64,000 nt of DNA from Parvimonas sp035282405 (GTDB taxonomy: Bacteria > Bacillota > Clostridia > Tissierellales > Peptoniphilaceae), in assembly GCF_035282405.1 (NCBI RefSeq), contig NZ_JAYKBP010000002.1:434001-498000 (forward strand), read 5' to 3'. Positions 41,918 through 51,350 of the stretch are shown piece after piece. How positions within the stretch are numbered: the stretch's first letter is position 1; each line of letters starts with the position of its first letter. The translations under genes were made by a program, and so were the position numbers. Below the pieces are notes generated by a model, which saw only the letters and a list, made by a program, of their open reading frames with translations, searched no databases and was not told where the DNA came from.

Positions 41918-42802
41918 TTATTCTCCCATTTTAAAATCTGAAGAAACTAGTTTTTTTAAGTATTCTTTTATAGAATTTTGATTTGTTTTATCTTTCAAAC
42001 CATATTCTATACTTGCAATTAAAACTCCAACTTTATTTCCAACGTCATAAGTTTTACCGTCAAATTTATAGCCTAATAAATCTCCTTTTAAAGTCAATTC
42101 ATTTAAGGAGTCTGTAAATTGTATTTCTCCATTTTTTCCCGCTTTTTGATTTTCAAGAATTTCAAAAATTTCATTTTTAACAATATATCTTCCGACCATT
42201 GCTAAATTTGAATTCGTTTCATCAATATTCGGTTTTTCTATAAGTCTTGTTGAGTCAAAAACATTTTTTTCGATTTCTTTTCCTTCCAAAACGCCGTAAT
42301 TATGCCTTTTTTCATCAGGTACAAATTCAACACCTACTACTGTTTTTTCGTATCTGTTATAAATATCGACAAGCTCTTTTGTACATGAACTGTCTTTACA
42401 GTCAATTATAACATCCCCCAAAACAACGCAAAAATCTTCGCCATCTACAGCTTCTTTTGCACAAAGAATCGCATGACCCAATCCCTTTTGTTCTTTTTGA
42501 ATTATAAAACTTATCTTACATTTTAAAATATTTTCCAAAGCGTCAATATCGCTTTTTGAAACATTGTTTGAATTTTTAACTCTTGGATCAATTTCAGAGT
42601 TAAAATGTTTGTCAATTGTAAAATAATCTTCATTTACAATGAGAATTACCTCATCAATTCCTGCCTCTACAACTTCTTCAATTACATATTGCAAAGTCGG
42701 TTTGTCAAAAATCGGCAACATCGCCTTTGGAACACCCTTTGTTGCAGGAAACATTCTAGTTGCGAGTCCAGCTGTTGGAATCACGACTTTTTTTATCTTC
42801 AT
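41918..42802 (-). CDS. galU: UTP-glucose-1-phosphate uridylyltransferase
   Basis: 294 residues. Nucleotidyltransferase motifs: P-T-A-G-L-A-T-R-M-F-P near 9-19, K-G-V-P-K-A-M-L near 22-29, E-Q-K-G-L-G-H-A near 104, and V-L-G-D near 127. It makes UDP-glucose. It sits 2 nt after the aminotransferase, in the same operon. Confidence 0.94.
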   Translation of the reverse strand: MKIKKVVIPTAGLATRMFPATKGVPKAMLPIFDKPTLQYVIEEVVEAGIDEVILIVNEDYFTIDKHFNSEIDPRVKNSNNVSKSDIDALENILKCKISFIIQKEQKGLGHAILCAKEAVDGEDFCVVLGDVIIDCKDSSCTKELVDIYNRYEKTVVGVEFVPDEKRHNYGVLEGKEIEKNVFDSTRLIEKPNIDETNSNLAMVGRYIVKNEIFEILENQKAGKNGEIQFTDSLNELTLKGDLLGYKFDGKTYDVGNKVGVLIASIEYGLKDKTNQNSIKEYLKKLVSSDFKMGE

Positions 42803-42804
42803 AA

Positions 42805-43995
42805 TTACACCAATGCCTTTAAATTTTCAATTATATAATCAACTTGCTCATCTGTTAATAAAGTATGAAGTGGCAAAGTAATTTCTGACTTATAATTATT
42901 AAAAGCATTTGGATAATCTTTTATATCAAAGCCTAAATTCTTATAAGCAGTAAACATAGGCAATGGCTTATAGTGAACATTTGTAGCAATTCCTCTTTCA
43001 GCCATTTTTACAATTATTTCATTTCTCTCTTCTTCACTCGCACCTTCAATATTTACAATATAAAGATGACAACAAGATTTTTTATCTTCTTCAAAGTGAA
43101 TAAAAGGCTTTACTCTTGTTCCTTCAAATCCTCTATTATACCTTTCCACGATTTCAAAACGTCTTTTCAAAAGATTTGGATATCTCTTTAATTGAGCTAA
43201 ACCAATTCCTGAAGCAATATCAGTTAAATTACATTTGTAATTAGGAGCAACAATGTCATACTCCCAAGAACCTAGTTTCATCTTTGAAAGTGCGTCTTTT
43301 GATTGTCCATGTAAAGATAAAAGTTGAAATTCTCTATAAATTTCATCATCGTTTAAACCTAAATTTCTATTCCAAGTAACTGAGCCACCCTCAGCAACAG
43401 TAAAGTTTTTAACTGCATGGAAAGAGAAACAAGTAAAATCAGCAATGCTTCCACTTGGTTTTCCCTTATAAACAGCTCCAAGTGAATGAGCTCCATCAGC
43501 CAGAACTATAACTCTACCAATTTTTTCTTGTAATTTATTATTTGGTCTAAATAAAGATTTCTTTCTTTCTACAATTTCAAAAATCTCATCATATTTACAA
43601 GGCTTTCCTGCCAAATCAACTGGGATAATTACCTTTGTATTTTCTGTAATTGCATTTTCTAAAGCTTCTAAGTCCATAAACTTATCATCTTTGTTTGTAT
43701 CAACTAAAACAATCTTTGCCCCAACATGATGAATAACACTTGCAGATGCAGTATAAGTATATGCACAAGTTATAACTTCATCTCCTGCTCCCACTCCAAG
43801 CAATCGTAAAGTAAGTTCCATTGCAGCAGTTGCAGAATTTAAACAAACTGTCTTATCTGTATTAGTAAAAGCAGAAAGCTCTTGTTCTAGTCTTTTAGTC
43901 TTTGGGCCAGTTGTTATCCAACCTGACTTTAAAGCATCTACAACTTCATCAATCTCTAATTGGGTAATATCCGGCGGAGAAAATTCTATTCTCAT
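42805..43995 (-). CDS. DegT/DnrJ/EryC1-family sugar aminotransferase
   Basis: 396 residues of PLP fold type I. G-D-E-V-I-T near 73-78 in the family's substrate region, and S-F-H-A-V-K-N-F-T-V-A-E-G-G with the PLP lysine near 194. It likely adds an amino group to the 4-keto sugar made by the downstream dehydratase, as PglE does. It overlaps no neighbour; 12 nt separate it from the lipoprotein gene. Confidence 0.92.
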   Translation of the reverse strand: MRIEFSPPDITQLEIDEVVDALKSGWITTGPKTKRLEQELSAFTNTDKTVCLNSATAAMELTLRLLGVGAGDEVITCAYTYTASASVIHHVGAKIVLVDTNKDDKFMDLEALENAITENTKVIIPVDLAGKPCKYDEIFEIVERKKSLFRPNNKLQEKIGRVIVLADGAHSLGAVYKGKPSGSIADFTCFSFHAVKNFTVAEGGSVTWNRNLGLNDDEIYREFQLLSLHGQSKDALSKMKLGSWEYDIVAPNYKCNLTDIASGIGLAQLKRYPNLLKRRFEIVERYNRGFEGTRVKPFIHFEEDKKSCCHLYIVNIEGASEEERNEIIVKMAERGIATNVHYKPLPMFTAYKNLGFDIKDYPNAFNNYKSEITLPLHTLLTDEQVDYIIENLKALV

Positions 43996-44007
43996 ATAAT
44001 CACTGTC

Positions 44008-44295
44008 CTATCTATCACTACCACCACTGTTGTTGTTATTTTTATTGTTTTTATTACTGTTATTATCTTTTTCAGAATTAGAATTTTTCTTCTTATCAAT
44101 AACAGCACCTTTACCTTCTTTAATATTCTTAATTAAAGATTCTTTATCTTCTTCATCAACAACAATATATTCAACATTTTCAACTTTATTTTCTTTCTTT
44201 TTATTGTCTATAACAACTTTTCCTGTATGGAAGCTATTACAACCAACAAAAGAAAGACAAACAAAACAAATTGCAACTAAATTTCTTTTTTTCAT
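44008..44295 (-). CDS. Small low-complexity lipoprotein
   Basis: 95 residues. Signal peptide with lipobox L-S-F-V-G-C (Cys19), then a charged spacer and an Asn/Ser/Lys tail (N-S-N-S-E-K-D-N-N-S-N-K-N-N). No known domain. It lies between lysS and the aminotransferase gene in one run of genes. Confidence 0.75.
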   Translation of the reverse strand: MKKRNLVAICFVCLSFVGCNSFHTGKVVIDNKKKENKVENVEYIVVDEEDKESLIKNIKEGKGAVIDKKKNSNSEKDNNSNKNNKNNNNSGGSDR

Positions 44296-44304
44296 AATGA
44301 ACTC

Positions 44305-45786
44305 CTATTCACTATCCTTTTCAACCATAGGTTTCATTGTTGGAAAAAGTAGTACATCTCTTATAGTATCTTGATTTGTCAAGTACATAATAAGTCTGTC
44401 AATTCCTATTCCCATACCACCAGTTGGTGGAAGACCTATCTCAAGTGCATTGATAAAATCATAATCCATCATTTGAGCTTCGTCATCACCATTTTCTCTG
44501 GCTTCAACTTGTTTTAAAAATCTTTGTTTTTGATCTATTGCATCATTTAATTCACTAAAAGCATTTGCAATTTCTCCACAATTTACAAAAGCTTCAAATC
44601 TTTGAGTATATCTCTTGTCCTTAGGGTCTCTCTTAGCAAGTGGACTGATTTCCACAGGGTGCTTAGTAACAAAAGTAGGTTGAACCATATATTCTTCGCA
44701 AAATTCTTCAAAGAATAGAGAAATAACTTCTCCTCTTGTAGTATGTTCAGTAACTTCTATTTTCTTTTCAATAGCAAGCTTTCTTGCTTCTTCATCTGTT
44801 AAAATTGTTTCAAAATCAACTCCTGCATATTCTTTTACAGCGTCAACCATTGAAATTCTTCTCCAAGGTGGTTTAAAGTCAATAACTTTACCCTGTAACT
44901 CAACTTCAGACTTTCCAACAACTTCCATACAAACAGTATAAACCATTTCTTCACAAAGTGTCATCATTTCTTCATAGTCAACATAGGCTTGATATAATTC
45001 AATCGCAGTATATTCAGGATTGTGAAGTTTATCCATACCTTCATTTCTGAACATTCTTCCCATTTCATAAACTTTATCGAAACCACCTACAATCAATCTC
45101 TTTAAATATAATTCATTTGCAATTCTAAGATACATATCAATATCTAAAGTATTGTGATGAGTTATAAAGGGTCTTGCATTCGCTCCACCAGCAATTGTAT
45201 TTAAAATCGGAGTTTCAACTTCCAAAAATCCTCTACTGTCAAGATATTTTCTGATAGAAGAAATAATTTTACTTCTCATAACAAAAACATCTTTAATTTC
45301 AGGATTTACAATCAAATCCACATATCTTTGTCTATATCTTAAATCAACATCTTTTAAGCCGTGAAACTTTTCCGGTAAAAGTTGTAAAGATTTTGTAAGT
45401 AAAACAACCTTTGAACTTCTTATTGAAATTTCTCCTGCATGAGTTGTGAAAACTTCACCTTCAACCCCTACAATATCTCCAATATCCAAAGTTTTAACTT
45501 CTTCATAACTTTCGCCTAAAACATCAAGTTTATTAAAAAGTTGAATCTTTCCAGAAAAATCTTGCAAGTCCATAAAACAAACTTTACCATGTCCTCTTTT
45601 AGTTCTAATACGACCAGCAAGTCTTACAACTTTCCCTTCATAATTTTCGTAATTATCTTTTATCTCTTTTGAATAAATAGTACCTTCAAATTTCTCAATT
45701 TCATGTGGGTCTTTTCCTGCATCAACTAACTCTTGTAATTTTTGTCTTCTTACTAAGAGCATTTCATTTAAATTTTGTTCTTCCAC
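44305..45786 (-). CDS. lysS: Lysyl-tRNA synthetase (class II)
   Basis: 493 residues. OB-fold anticodon domain at the N-terminus (V-R-L-A-G-R-I-R-T-K-R), motif 2 (F-R-N-E-G-M near 247) and motif 3 (G-M-G-I-G-I-D-R-L). It charges tRNA-Lys. Starts at GTG 45786 behind AGGGGTGATATT. It follows greA by 11 nt, as in Bacilli. No T-box leader seen. Confidence 0.96.
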   Translation of the reverse strand: MEEQNLNEMLLVRRQKLQELVDAGKDPHEIEKFEGTIYSKEIKDNYENYEGKVVRLAGRIRTKRGHGKVCFMDLQDFSGKIQLFNKLDVLGESYEEVKTLDIGDIVGVEGEVFTTHAGEISIRSSKVVLLTKSLQLLPEKFHGLKDVDLRYRQRYVDLIVNPEIKDVFVMRSKIISSIRKYLDSRGFLEVETPILNTIAGGANARPFITHHNTLDIDMYLRIANELYLKRLIVGGFDKVYEMGRMFRNEGMDKLHNPEYTAIELYQAYVDYEEMMTLCEEMVYTVCMEVVGKSEVELQGKVIDFKPPWRRISMVDAVKEYAGVDFETILTDEEARKLAIEKKIEVTEHTTRGEVISLFFEEFCEEYMVQPTFVTKHPVEISPLAKRDPKDKRYTQRFEAFVNCGEIANAFSELNDAIDQKQRFLKQVEARENGDDEAQMMDYDFINALEIGLPPTGGMGIGIDRLIMYLTNQDTIRDVLLFPTMKPMVEKDSE

Positions 45787-45797
45787 AATATCACCCC

Positions 45798-46280
45798 TTA
45801 ATTTATCTTTATATTTTGTATTTTGTATTCTACAACATTTCCGTTCGGTAATTGTACTTGAACTTTATTTCCCTTTTTCTTTCCTAAAATAGCTTTACCA
45901 ATAGGTGATTCATTTGAAATTTTGCCTTCAAGCGGATTACTTTCAGCAGAGCCTACGATTGTATATTCAACCTTTTTCTTACTTTCAACTTGAACTAAAG
46001 TAACAGTAGCTCCTACATTAACAGTTTTTGTATCTAGCTCAACTTCATCTATTATCTTTGCATTCGCAATCATATTATCGAGTTTAACAATTTTTTCTTC
46101 TATCTGAGCTTGTTCATTTTTAGCTTCATCATATTCGGAGTTCTCAGAAAGATCTCCAAAATCTCTTGCAACCTTTATTTTCTCCGCTATTTCTTGTCTT
46201 TTAACGGTTTTTAATTCTTCTAATTCTAATTCTAATTTTTTTAAACCCTCAGCAGTTAAAAATATCTCTTTTTCATCCAT
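45798..46280 (-). CDS. greA: Transcription elongation factor GreA
   Basis: 160 residues. N-terminal coiled coil (K-K-L-E-L-E-L-E-E-L-K, D-L-S-E-N-S-E-Y-D-E-A-K-N-E-Q with the acidic tip) and C-terminal FKBP-like domain (S-P-I-G-K-A-I-L-G-K-K). It rescues backtracked RNA polymerase. First gene of the greA-lysS operon. Confidence 0.96.
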   Translation of the reverse strand: MDEKEIFLTAEGLKKLELELEELKTVKRQEIAEKIKVARDFGDLSENSEYDEAKNEQAQIEEKIVKLDNMIANAKIIDEVELDTKTVNVGATVTLVQVESKKKVEYTIVGSAESNPLEGKISNESPIGKAILGKKKGNKVQVQLPNGNVVEYKIQNIKIN

Positions 46281-46317
46281 AATATCTCTCCTTAAAAATC
46301 TACAATACTATTCAAAT

Positions 46318-46346
46318 ATTATACTAAATACACAAAAAAAAGTCAA
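46318..46346 (-). promoter_or_regulatory. Promoter of greA-lysS
   Basis: Minus-strand TTGACT (46341-46346), 17-bp spacer, TATAAT (46318-46323), about 38 nt before the greA start. Confidence 0.85.
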
Positions 46347-46397
46347 TTAAACGACGAATATTACATATATATTATAAAAATATTTTTATGTAATTAC

Positions 46398-46426
46398 TTG
46401 ACTAAAGCAAAAATGTATGATAAAAT
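46398..46426 (+). promoter_or_regulatory. Promoter of the 46511 lipoprotein gene
   Basis: TTGACT (46398-46403), 17-bp spacer, TAAAAT (46421-46426). The 5' leader to the start codon is about 80 nt. Confidence 0.7.
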
Positions 46427-46510
46427 GAAAGTCTAAAAGTGTTAATGTTTCATTTCGATTTTATGATGAAGTAAATGGTATTTAATAGTTATTTTACAAG
46501 GGAGGATTCT

Positions 46511-46927
46511 ATGGCTAAGTTTAAAAAAATTATCAGCATATTGGTTGTATCAATTATGTTATGTTCTTGTGCGTCTTCAGGTATGCTAAAAAAATTAGAA
46601 AACAAAGTTTATGATGGAGATAAAGGAGGACAATTAGTAATAACAAAGGAGAGTTCTAAATCTCCAAAATTAAATTTTCAAGGTCCAAGTCCAATTACAC
46701 CAAATACAGATTCTGCAAAACTGGAAGAAAAAAGGGAGCAATATGAAAAAAGTATTCCAAAAGAATATTCCGGTGTAAAAATCGAAGAGAGAGATGGCAA
46801 AAAATACATTGTAGCCAAAGATTTTAAATATAAATTAGTTGTTGTAGATGAAAATACTATATTAGATGAAGAAGACAATGTAACTTATAGATGCCTACCA
46901 GATTTATATAAAGACAGTAAAAAATAA
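46511..46927 (+). CDS. Small lipoprotein, unknown
   Basis: 138 residues. Lipobox M-L-C-S-C (Cys20), then a Lys/Ser-rich region and a short compact end (Y-S-G-V-K-I-E-E-R-D-G-K-K-Y-I-V). No known domain. The ATG at 46511 sits behind GGGAGGATTCT; the frame is open 12 codons upstream. Monocistronic. Confidence 0.8.
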   Translation: MAKFKKIISILVVSIMLCSCASSGMLKKLENKVYDGDKGGQLVITKESSKSPKLNFQGPSPITPNTDSAKLEEKREQYEKSIPKEYSGVKIEERDGKKYIVAKDFKYKLVVVDENTILDEEDNVTYRCLPDLYKDSKK

Positions 46928-46936
46928 GAATTAGAA

Positions 46937-46961
46937 AGCTCTACGAAAGTGGAGTTTTTTT
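46937..46961 (+). terminator. Terminator of the 46511 lipoprotein gene
   Basis: 6-bp stem CTCTAC/GTGGAG closed by a GAAA tetraloop, then seven T residues. Confidence 0.85.
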
Positions 46962-47410
46962 GTGGGAATGTATCGAAAATATATTAAATACGGAAGTTTC
47001 ATTCTTAACAGGCTTTAGAAAATCTCCAGAGTCATTGTATCTAATTGTTTAATAACTAAAAGTTAAAAACAAATAATTTTCTCATATCAATAAATAAACT
47101 TCAAAAATCTATAATAATTGCATAGAAAATTGAATTACTCAATTTTCATTTTTTATATTTTATTCTAGTACAGTTCTAATTTTACAATTAAAAATGTTTA
47201 AAAAGATTTTTTCTATGTTTTAAATATCATTTTTACGGTATATATAGAGTGTGTGGTAGTGTTTAAAGATAATAAACTCCTCCCATAAGTTTTCCTTTTC
47301 TTCGCTACCACACTTTACATACTACAGCATTGACTTTGTTCCTTTTAAATCCTCCCAAATTTTACAAATACAATTTCAATTGCTGTTTATAATGTATTTT
47401 AACTTTCCTA
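46962..47410. other. Gene-free stretch with repeat debris and a large stem
   Basis: No reading frame supported. 47020-47100 carries AATCTCCAGAGTCATTGTAT and TCAATAAATAAACTTC, fragments of the mosaic repeat. 47251-47259 (GTGTGGTAG) pairs with 47305-47313 (CTACCACAC), enclosing 45 nt that contain GTTTA-AAGATAA-TAAAC. It could be a structured RNA. Confidence 0.45.
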
Positions 47411-47440
47411 AAAAAGATGAGTGCTTTTGCACCCATCTTT
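47411..47440. terminator. Terminator facing the 46962-47410 stretch
   Basis: Stem AAAGATG-A-GTGC/GCAC-C-CATCTTT with one mismatch, loop TTTT, T run. It may terminate transcripts leaving the gene-free stretch. Confidence 0.7.
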
Positions 47441-47470
47441 TAATTACATAAAGTAAATAGTTAAATTTCA

Positions 47471-47499
47471 ACAAAAAAGCGTAGAAAAAATCTACGCTT
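47471..47499 (-). terminator. Terminator of the opp operon
   Basis: 9-bp perfect stem AAGCGTAGA/TCTACGCTT (47477-47485, 47491-47499) with T run on the minus strand. Confidence 0.88.
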
Positions 47500-47521
47500 A
47501 ATTTTTTATATTATACTACTT

Positions 47522-48436
47522 CTAACCTAATCTTTGTTTTGCATCTGATGCTCTTCTTAATGCTTGTCCTGCATAGTTAATTGAAAGCATTAGTACAAGT
47601 ACTACCATTGACGCAGGAAACCAAATATACATTCTATCTCTTAATACAGTAGGATCCAATGCCTTGTTGATTAATGTTCCAAGTGATGGTACCCCATCCG
47701 GCAACCCGAAACCAAGGAATGTAAGTCCTATTTCTATTCCCATATTTCCAGCTAAGTCTAAAATAGCACTAATTATAAGAATTGAACTAATATTTGGTAG
47801 TATTCCTCCAAACATTATCTTCCATGAAGGTGTTCCCATTGTCTTAGATGCACTTATATAATCACGTCTTCCTTCAGAAAGAGCTTTTGACCTTACAAGT
47901 CTGGCAATACCTACCCAATAGAATACAGTCATTATAATTACGAATGTAAATGCATTATATCTAGGAACTAATGTTACAAATACGATAATAAGCATAAGAA
48001 TTGGTAGCACTTGGATAAAGTCTATAATTCTCATAATGATGTTATCTACTATACCACCATAGAATCCTATAATTAACCCAACAATTATACCTATTAAATT
48101 AGTTAAAAATGTTACTGAGGCACCTATAAGAATTGAATTTCTTGTTCCTAAGAAAAGTTGTCCTAAAAGTGGTCTACCACCTTGGTCAGTTCCTAAAATA
48201 AATCCTTGTTCTCCAGGTTTTAAGTATGAATTCATAAGATTTACTTTCATTACTTCTTCAAGATTAAAGAATAAACTTCCTATGAATACTACCAATATTA
48301 TCGTAACAAATAATATAAACGAAAATGTTGCTAATTTATCTTTTTTAAATTCCCTAACAATTACTTTGAAAGCACTTGGTGTAATATCTTGCTTATTTAG
48401 GGAAGCATCTTTTTCCATTTCTTTTTTCTTACTCAT
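47522..48436 (-). CDS. oppC: Oligopeptide ABC transporter permease OppC
   Basis: 304 residues. About six membrane helices with the binding-protein-dependent permease signature (E-G-R-R-D-Y-I-S-A-S-K-T-M-G near 193). Last gene of the operon. It pairs with OppB to form the channel for peptides. Confidence 0.93.
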   Translation of the reverse strand: MSKKKEMEKDASLNKQDITPSAFKVIVREFKKDKLATFSFILFVTIILVVFIGSLFFNLEEVMKVNLMNSYLKPGEQGFILGTDQGGRPLLGQLFLGTRNSILIGASVTFLTNLIGIIVGLIIGFYGGIVDNIIMRIIDFIQVLPILMLIIVFVTLVPRYNAFTFVIIMTVFYWVGIARLVRSKALSEGRRDYISASKTMGTPSWKIMFGGILPNISSILIISAILDLAGNMGIEIGLTFLGFGLPDGVPSLGTLINKALDPTVLRDRMYIWFPASMVVLVLMLSINYAGQALRRASDAKQRLG

Positions 48437-48452
48437 TTTATCACTCCCCCTA

Positions 48453-49409
48453 TTACTCTATTCTTATTCTTGGGTCAACTATACTCATAATGATATCTGA
48501 TAGCAAACTTCCAAGTAAAGTCATAAATCCGTAAATCATAATTAATGTTGTCAATAATGAATAATCTCTTGATTGTATAGAGTCAAAAAACAATTTTCCC
48601 ATTCCAGGATAACTAAAGATAGTTTCCATAAATACAGAACCTGAAATAAGTCCTGTTAAAGTAAATCCAAAGAATGCAGCTATTGGTAAAAGAGAATTTC
48701 TAAAAATATGATGTGAATAAACTTTATTAATAGGTACTCCCTTGCTCCTTGCAGTTCTTACATAGTCTGAACCTTTAGCATCTATAACTTCATTTCTTAA
48801 ATATTGAACTATTACTGTTGTAGCTATTAAAGTATAACATATTGCAGGTAAAACCATATGTCTTAATCTACTTATCACATATGCAAAACCTTTAACACCT
48901 GGATCAACATATCCTGATGCTGGGAACCAATGTAATGTATAACCAAAAATCAAAATCATAACCAAGTAAAATATAAAACCTGGTATTGCAAAAGTTACAA
49001 AATTATACAATGTAACGGCTTTATCAAACTTACTTCCATTATATCTACCTGAGAACAAACCAAGAGGAAGTGCTACCATATATAATAATGTTACACAGCA
49101 TATTGATAGCCAGAATGTATTACTAACTCTTTGTGATAAAAGTGTAGATACTGGTAACTTAAATGTATAACTTATACCAAAATCACCTTTAAATATATTT
49201 GTAATCCATCTCCAATATTGTTGATACCATGGATCATAGAAACCATATTTTATTCTTAATGCTTCTAATTGATTAGGATCAGTTGTTGGTGAAATTTGTC
49301 CAGAGAAAGGATCTCCCGGCATCAACTTAGCTAAAATAAAAACTAAAATACTTAATATTATTAATTGAGGTATCATTAGAAGAAATCTTCTTAACACAGT
49401 TTTCCACAT
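48453..49409 (-). CDS. oppB: Oligopeptide ABC transporter permease OppB
   Basis: 318 residues. N-terminal R-R-F-L-L-M-I-P-Q and about six helices; L-R-N-E-V-I-D-A-K-G-S-D-Y-V-R-T-A is the EAA loop. It forms the channel with OppC. The gene starts one base after the oppF stop. Confidence 0.94.
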   Translation of the reverse strand: MWKTVLRRFLLMIPQLIILSILVFILAKLMPGDPFSGQISPTTDPNQLEALRIKYGFYDPWYQQYWRWITNIFKGDFGISYTFKLPVSTLLSQRVSNTFWLSICCVTLLYMVALPLGLFSGRYNGSKFDKAVTLYNFVTFAIPGFIFYLVMILIFGYTLHWFPASGYVDPGVKGFAYVISRLRHMVLPAICYTLIATTVIVQYLRNEVIDAKGSDYVRTARSKGVPINKVYSHHIFRNSLLPIAAFFGFTLTGLISGSVFMETIFSYPGMGKLFFDSIQSRDYSLLTTLIMIYGFMTLLGSLLSDIIMSIVDPRIRIE

Positions 49410-49410
49410 A

Positions 49411-50346
49411 TTATTTTACCCCCTTTTTTGCTACATAGTGAGTATCTGTAATTTTCAGTAAATCAAACACTTTGCCTTTTTCGTCATAGTATTCTTTTTC
49501 TAATTCTTTATACTCTTTTTCTACTCTCAGTCTATTTGCGATTAATTGTTCTTTTAATCTTGGATCCGTTTCCGGAATAGCTGCAATCAATCTCTTAGTA
49601 TAGATATGTTGTGGATCTTTATAAATATCTTCCTTTGTTCCTCTTTCTACAAGTCTTCCTCTGTACATAATGTTTATGTAATCACACATATGTTTTACAA
49701 CCCCAAGGTCGTGAGAAATGAAAAGATAAGACAATCCCATATCTTTTTGAATTTTTTTCATAAAGTTCAAAACTTGTGCTTGAACTGAAAGGTCAAGCGC
49801 TGAAACAGGTTCATCAGCTATGATAAGTCTAGGATTTAAACTTATAGCTCTGGCAACCCCGATTCTTTGTCTTTGACCACCGGAAAATTCGAATGAATAC
49901 TTATAAAGTGCATCTTCCGGCATACCAACTATATCTAAAAGTTCTAAAACTCTTTTTCTTTCTTCTGTTACAGTCATTTTTTCGAAGTTTCTTAAAGGTT
50001 CTGCAATGATGTCTATAACTCTTTTCTTAGGGTCTAAACTTGCCATATTATCTTGGAAAATCATTTGAACATCTCTTGTAAATTCTTTATCTTTTCTTAC
50101 CATTTTCTTAGTAAGTGTCTTTCCATCAAAAATAACTTGTCCACTTGTAATTTTTTCAAGACCGATTATAGCTTTTCCGATAGTACTCTTACCGCTACCA
50201 CTTTCTCCGATAAGTCCGTAAGTTTTTCCCTTTTCGATAACCATATCTACGCCGTCAACAGCATAAACATAATCAACTATCTTATTGAAAAAACCACCTC
50301 TTATCGGATAGTGAACCTTTAGGCCTTTAATTTCTAAAAAGCTCAT
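49411..50346 (-). CDS. oppF: Oligopeptide ABC transporter ATPase OppF
   Basis: 311 residues. Walker A G-E-S-G-S-G-K-S-T near 49, signature F-S-G-G-Q-R-Q near 155, Walker B I-I-A-D-E-P near 175. After the usual C-terminal domain it has about 40 extra Lys/Glu-rich residues (K-E-Y-K-E-L-E-K-E-Y-Y), a longer tail than typical OppF. Overlaps oppD by one base. Confidence 0.93.
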   Translation of the reverse strand: MSFLEIKGLKVHYPIRGGFFNKIVDYVYAVDGVDMVIEKGKTYGLIGESGSGKSTIGKAIIGLEKITSGQVIFDGKTLTKKMVRKDKEFTRDVQMIFQDNMASLDPKKRVIDIIAEPLRNFEKMTVTEERKRVLELLDIVGMPEDALYKYSFEFSGGQRQRIGVARAISLNPRLIIADEPVSALDLSVQAQVLNFMKKIQKDMGLSYLFISHDLGVVKHMCDYINIMYRGRLVERGTKEDIYKDPQHIYTKRLIAAIPETDPRLKEQLIANRLRVEKEYKELEKEYYDEKGKVFDLLKITDTHYVAKKGVK

Positions 50347-51350
50347 TAATTACCCTCCTTTTCATCAAAATGAAAATTCTTATAGCAAGTACATCTTACT
50401 AAATGCCCTGGTGAAACTTCGTGCATTGTAGGATTTCCTTCATGTTCTTCATCACTTATCCAAGGAATTCTAGATTTAAACCTACAACCTTGTCTTGGTA
50501 AGTTTTTAAGTGAAGGAACCATACCTTTTATAACATACAAATCTTCATCATCTGCATCCATTTGAGGAATACTGTTCAACAAACTCCTAGTATAAGGATG
50601 CTTTGGATTTGTAAATAGTTCTAAAACAGTCGCTTCTTCAACAATTTGTCCGGCATACATTACACAAACTCTATCTGCAAGTTGAGCAACAACTCCTAAA
50701 TCATGAGTAATCAAAATAATTCCTGCATTAATTTCCTTTTGAATTTGAACTAAAAGGTCTAAGATTTGTGCTTGAATTGTTACGTCAAGTGCAGTTGTTG
50801 GTTCATCTGCTATAATAATCTTTGGTTTACAAGCAAGAGCAATCGCAATGATAACTCTTTGTCTCATACCACCTGATAATTCATGTGGATATTGTCTTGC
50901 AACACGAGGAGGATTAGGAATACCTACTTGTTCAATCAATTCTAAAACTCTAGCTTTTCTCTCTTCAGAATTCATTTTTGTATGATAAATCAAACCTTCC
51001 TCAATTTGTTTTCCAATTCTTTGTAAAGGATTTAAAGCTGAAAGTGGATCTTGGAAAATCATTCCAATGCCTTCTCCTCTAATTTCATTAAATTCTTTTT
51101 CTGACAAACCTACTAAATTTTTTCCTTCAAACAAAATCTCTCCTGTTGAACGAGTGAAGTTTGGATTATGTAACCCCATAATAGTAGTAGCCAAAGTCGA
51201 TTTACCACAACCACTTTCTCCTACTATAGCTAGTATTTCATCAGAGAATAATTTCATATCAACGCCATCTACAGCGTCAAAATAATCATCACGGATTCTA
51301 AAACTTGTGTGTAGATCTTTAATTTCCAAAAGTAATTCTTTTTGATCCAT
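50346..51350 (-). CDS. oppD: Oligopeptide ABC transporter ATPase OppD
   Basis: 334 residues. Walker A G-E-S-G-C-G-K-S-T, signature L-S-G-G-M-R-Q-R, Walker B I-I-A-D-E-P-T-T-A-L-D. The C-terminal cluster reads G-C-R-F-K-S-R-I-P, where homologues have R-C-P, so one of four Cys is missing. First gene of the operon. No OppA substrate-binding gene lies nearby. Confidence 0.93.
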   Translation of the reverse strand: MDQKELLLEIKDLHTSFRIRDDYFDAVDGVDMKLFSDEILAIVGESGCGKSTLATTIMGLHNPNFTRSTGEILFEGKNLVGLSEKEFNEIRGEGIGMIFQDPLSALNPLQRIGKQIEEGLIYHTKMNSEERKARVLELIEQVGIPNPPRVARQYPHELSGGMRQRVIIAIALACKPKIIIADEPTTALDVTIQAQILDLLVQIQKEINAGIILITHDLGVVAQLADRVCVMYAGQIVEEATVLELFTNPKHPYTRSLLNSIPQMDADDEDLYVIKGMVPSLKNLPRQGCRFKSRIPWISDEEHEGNPTMHEVSPGHLVRCTCYKNFHFDEKEGN

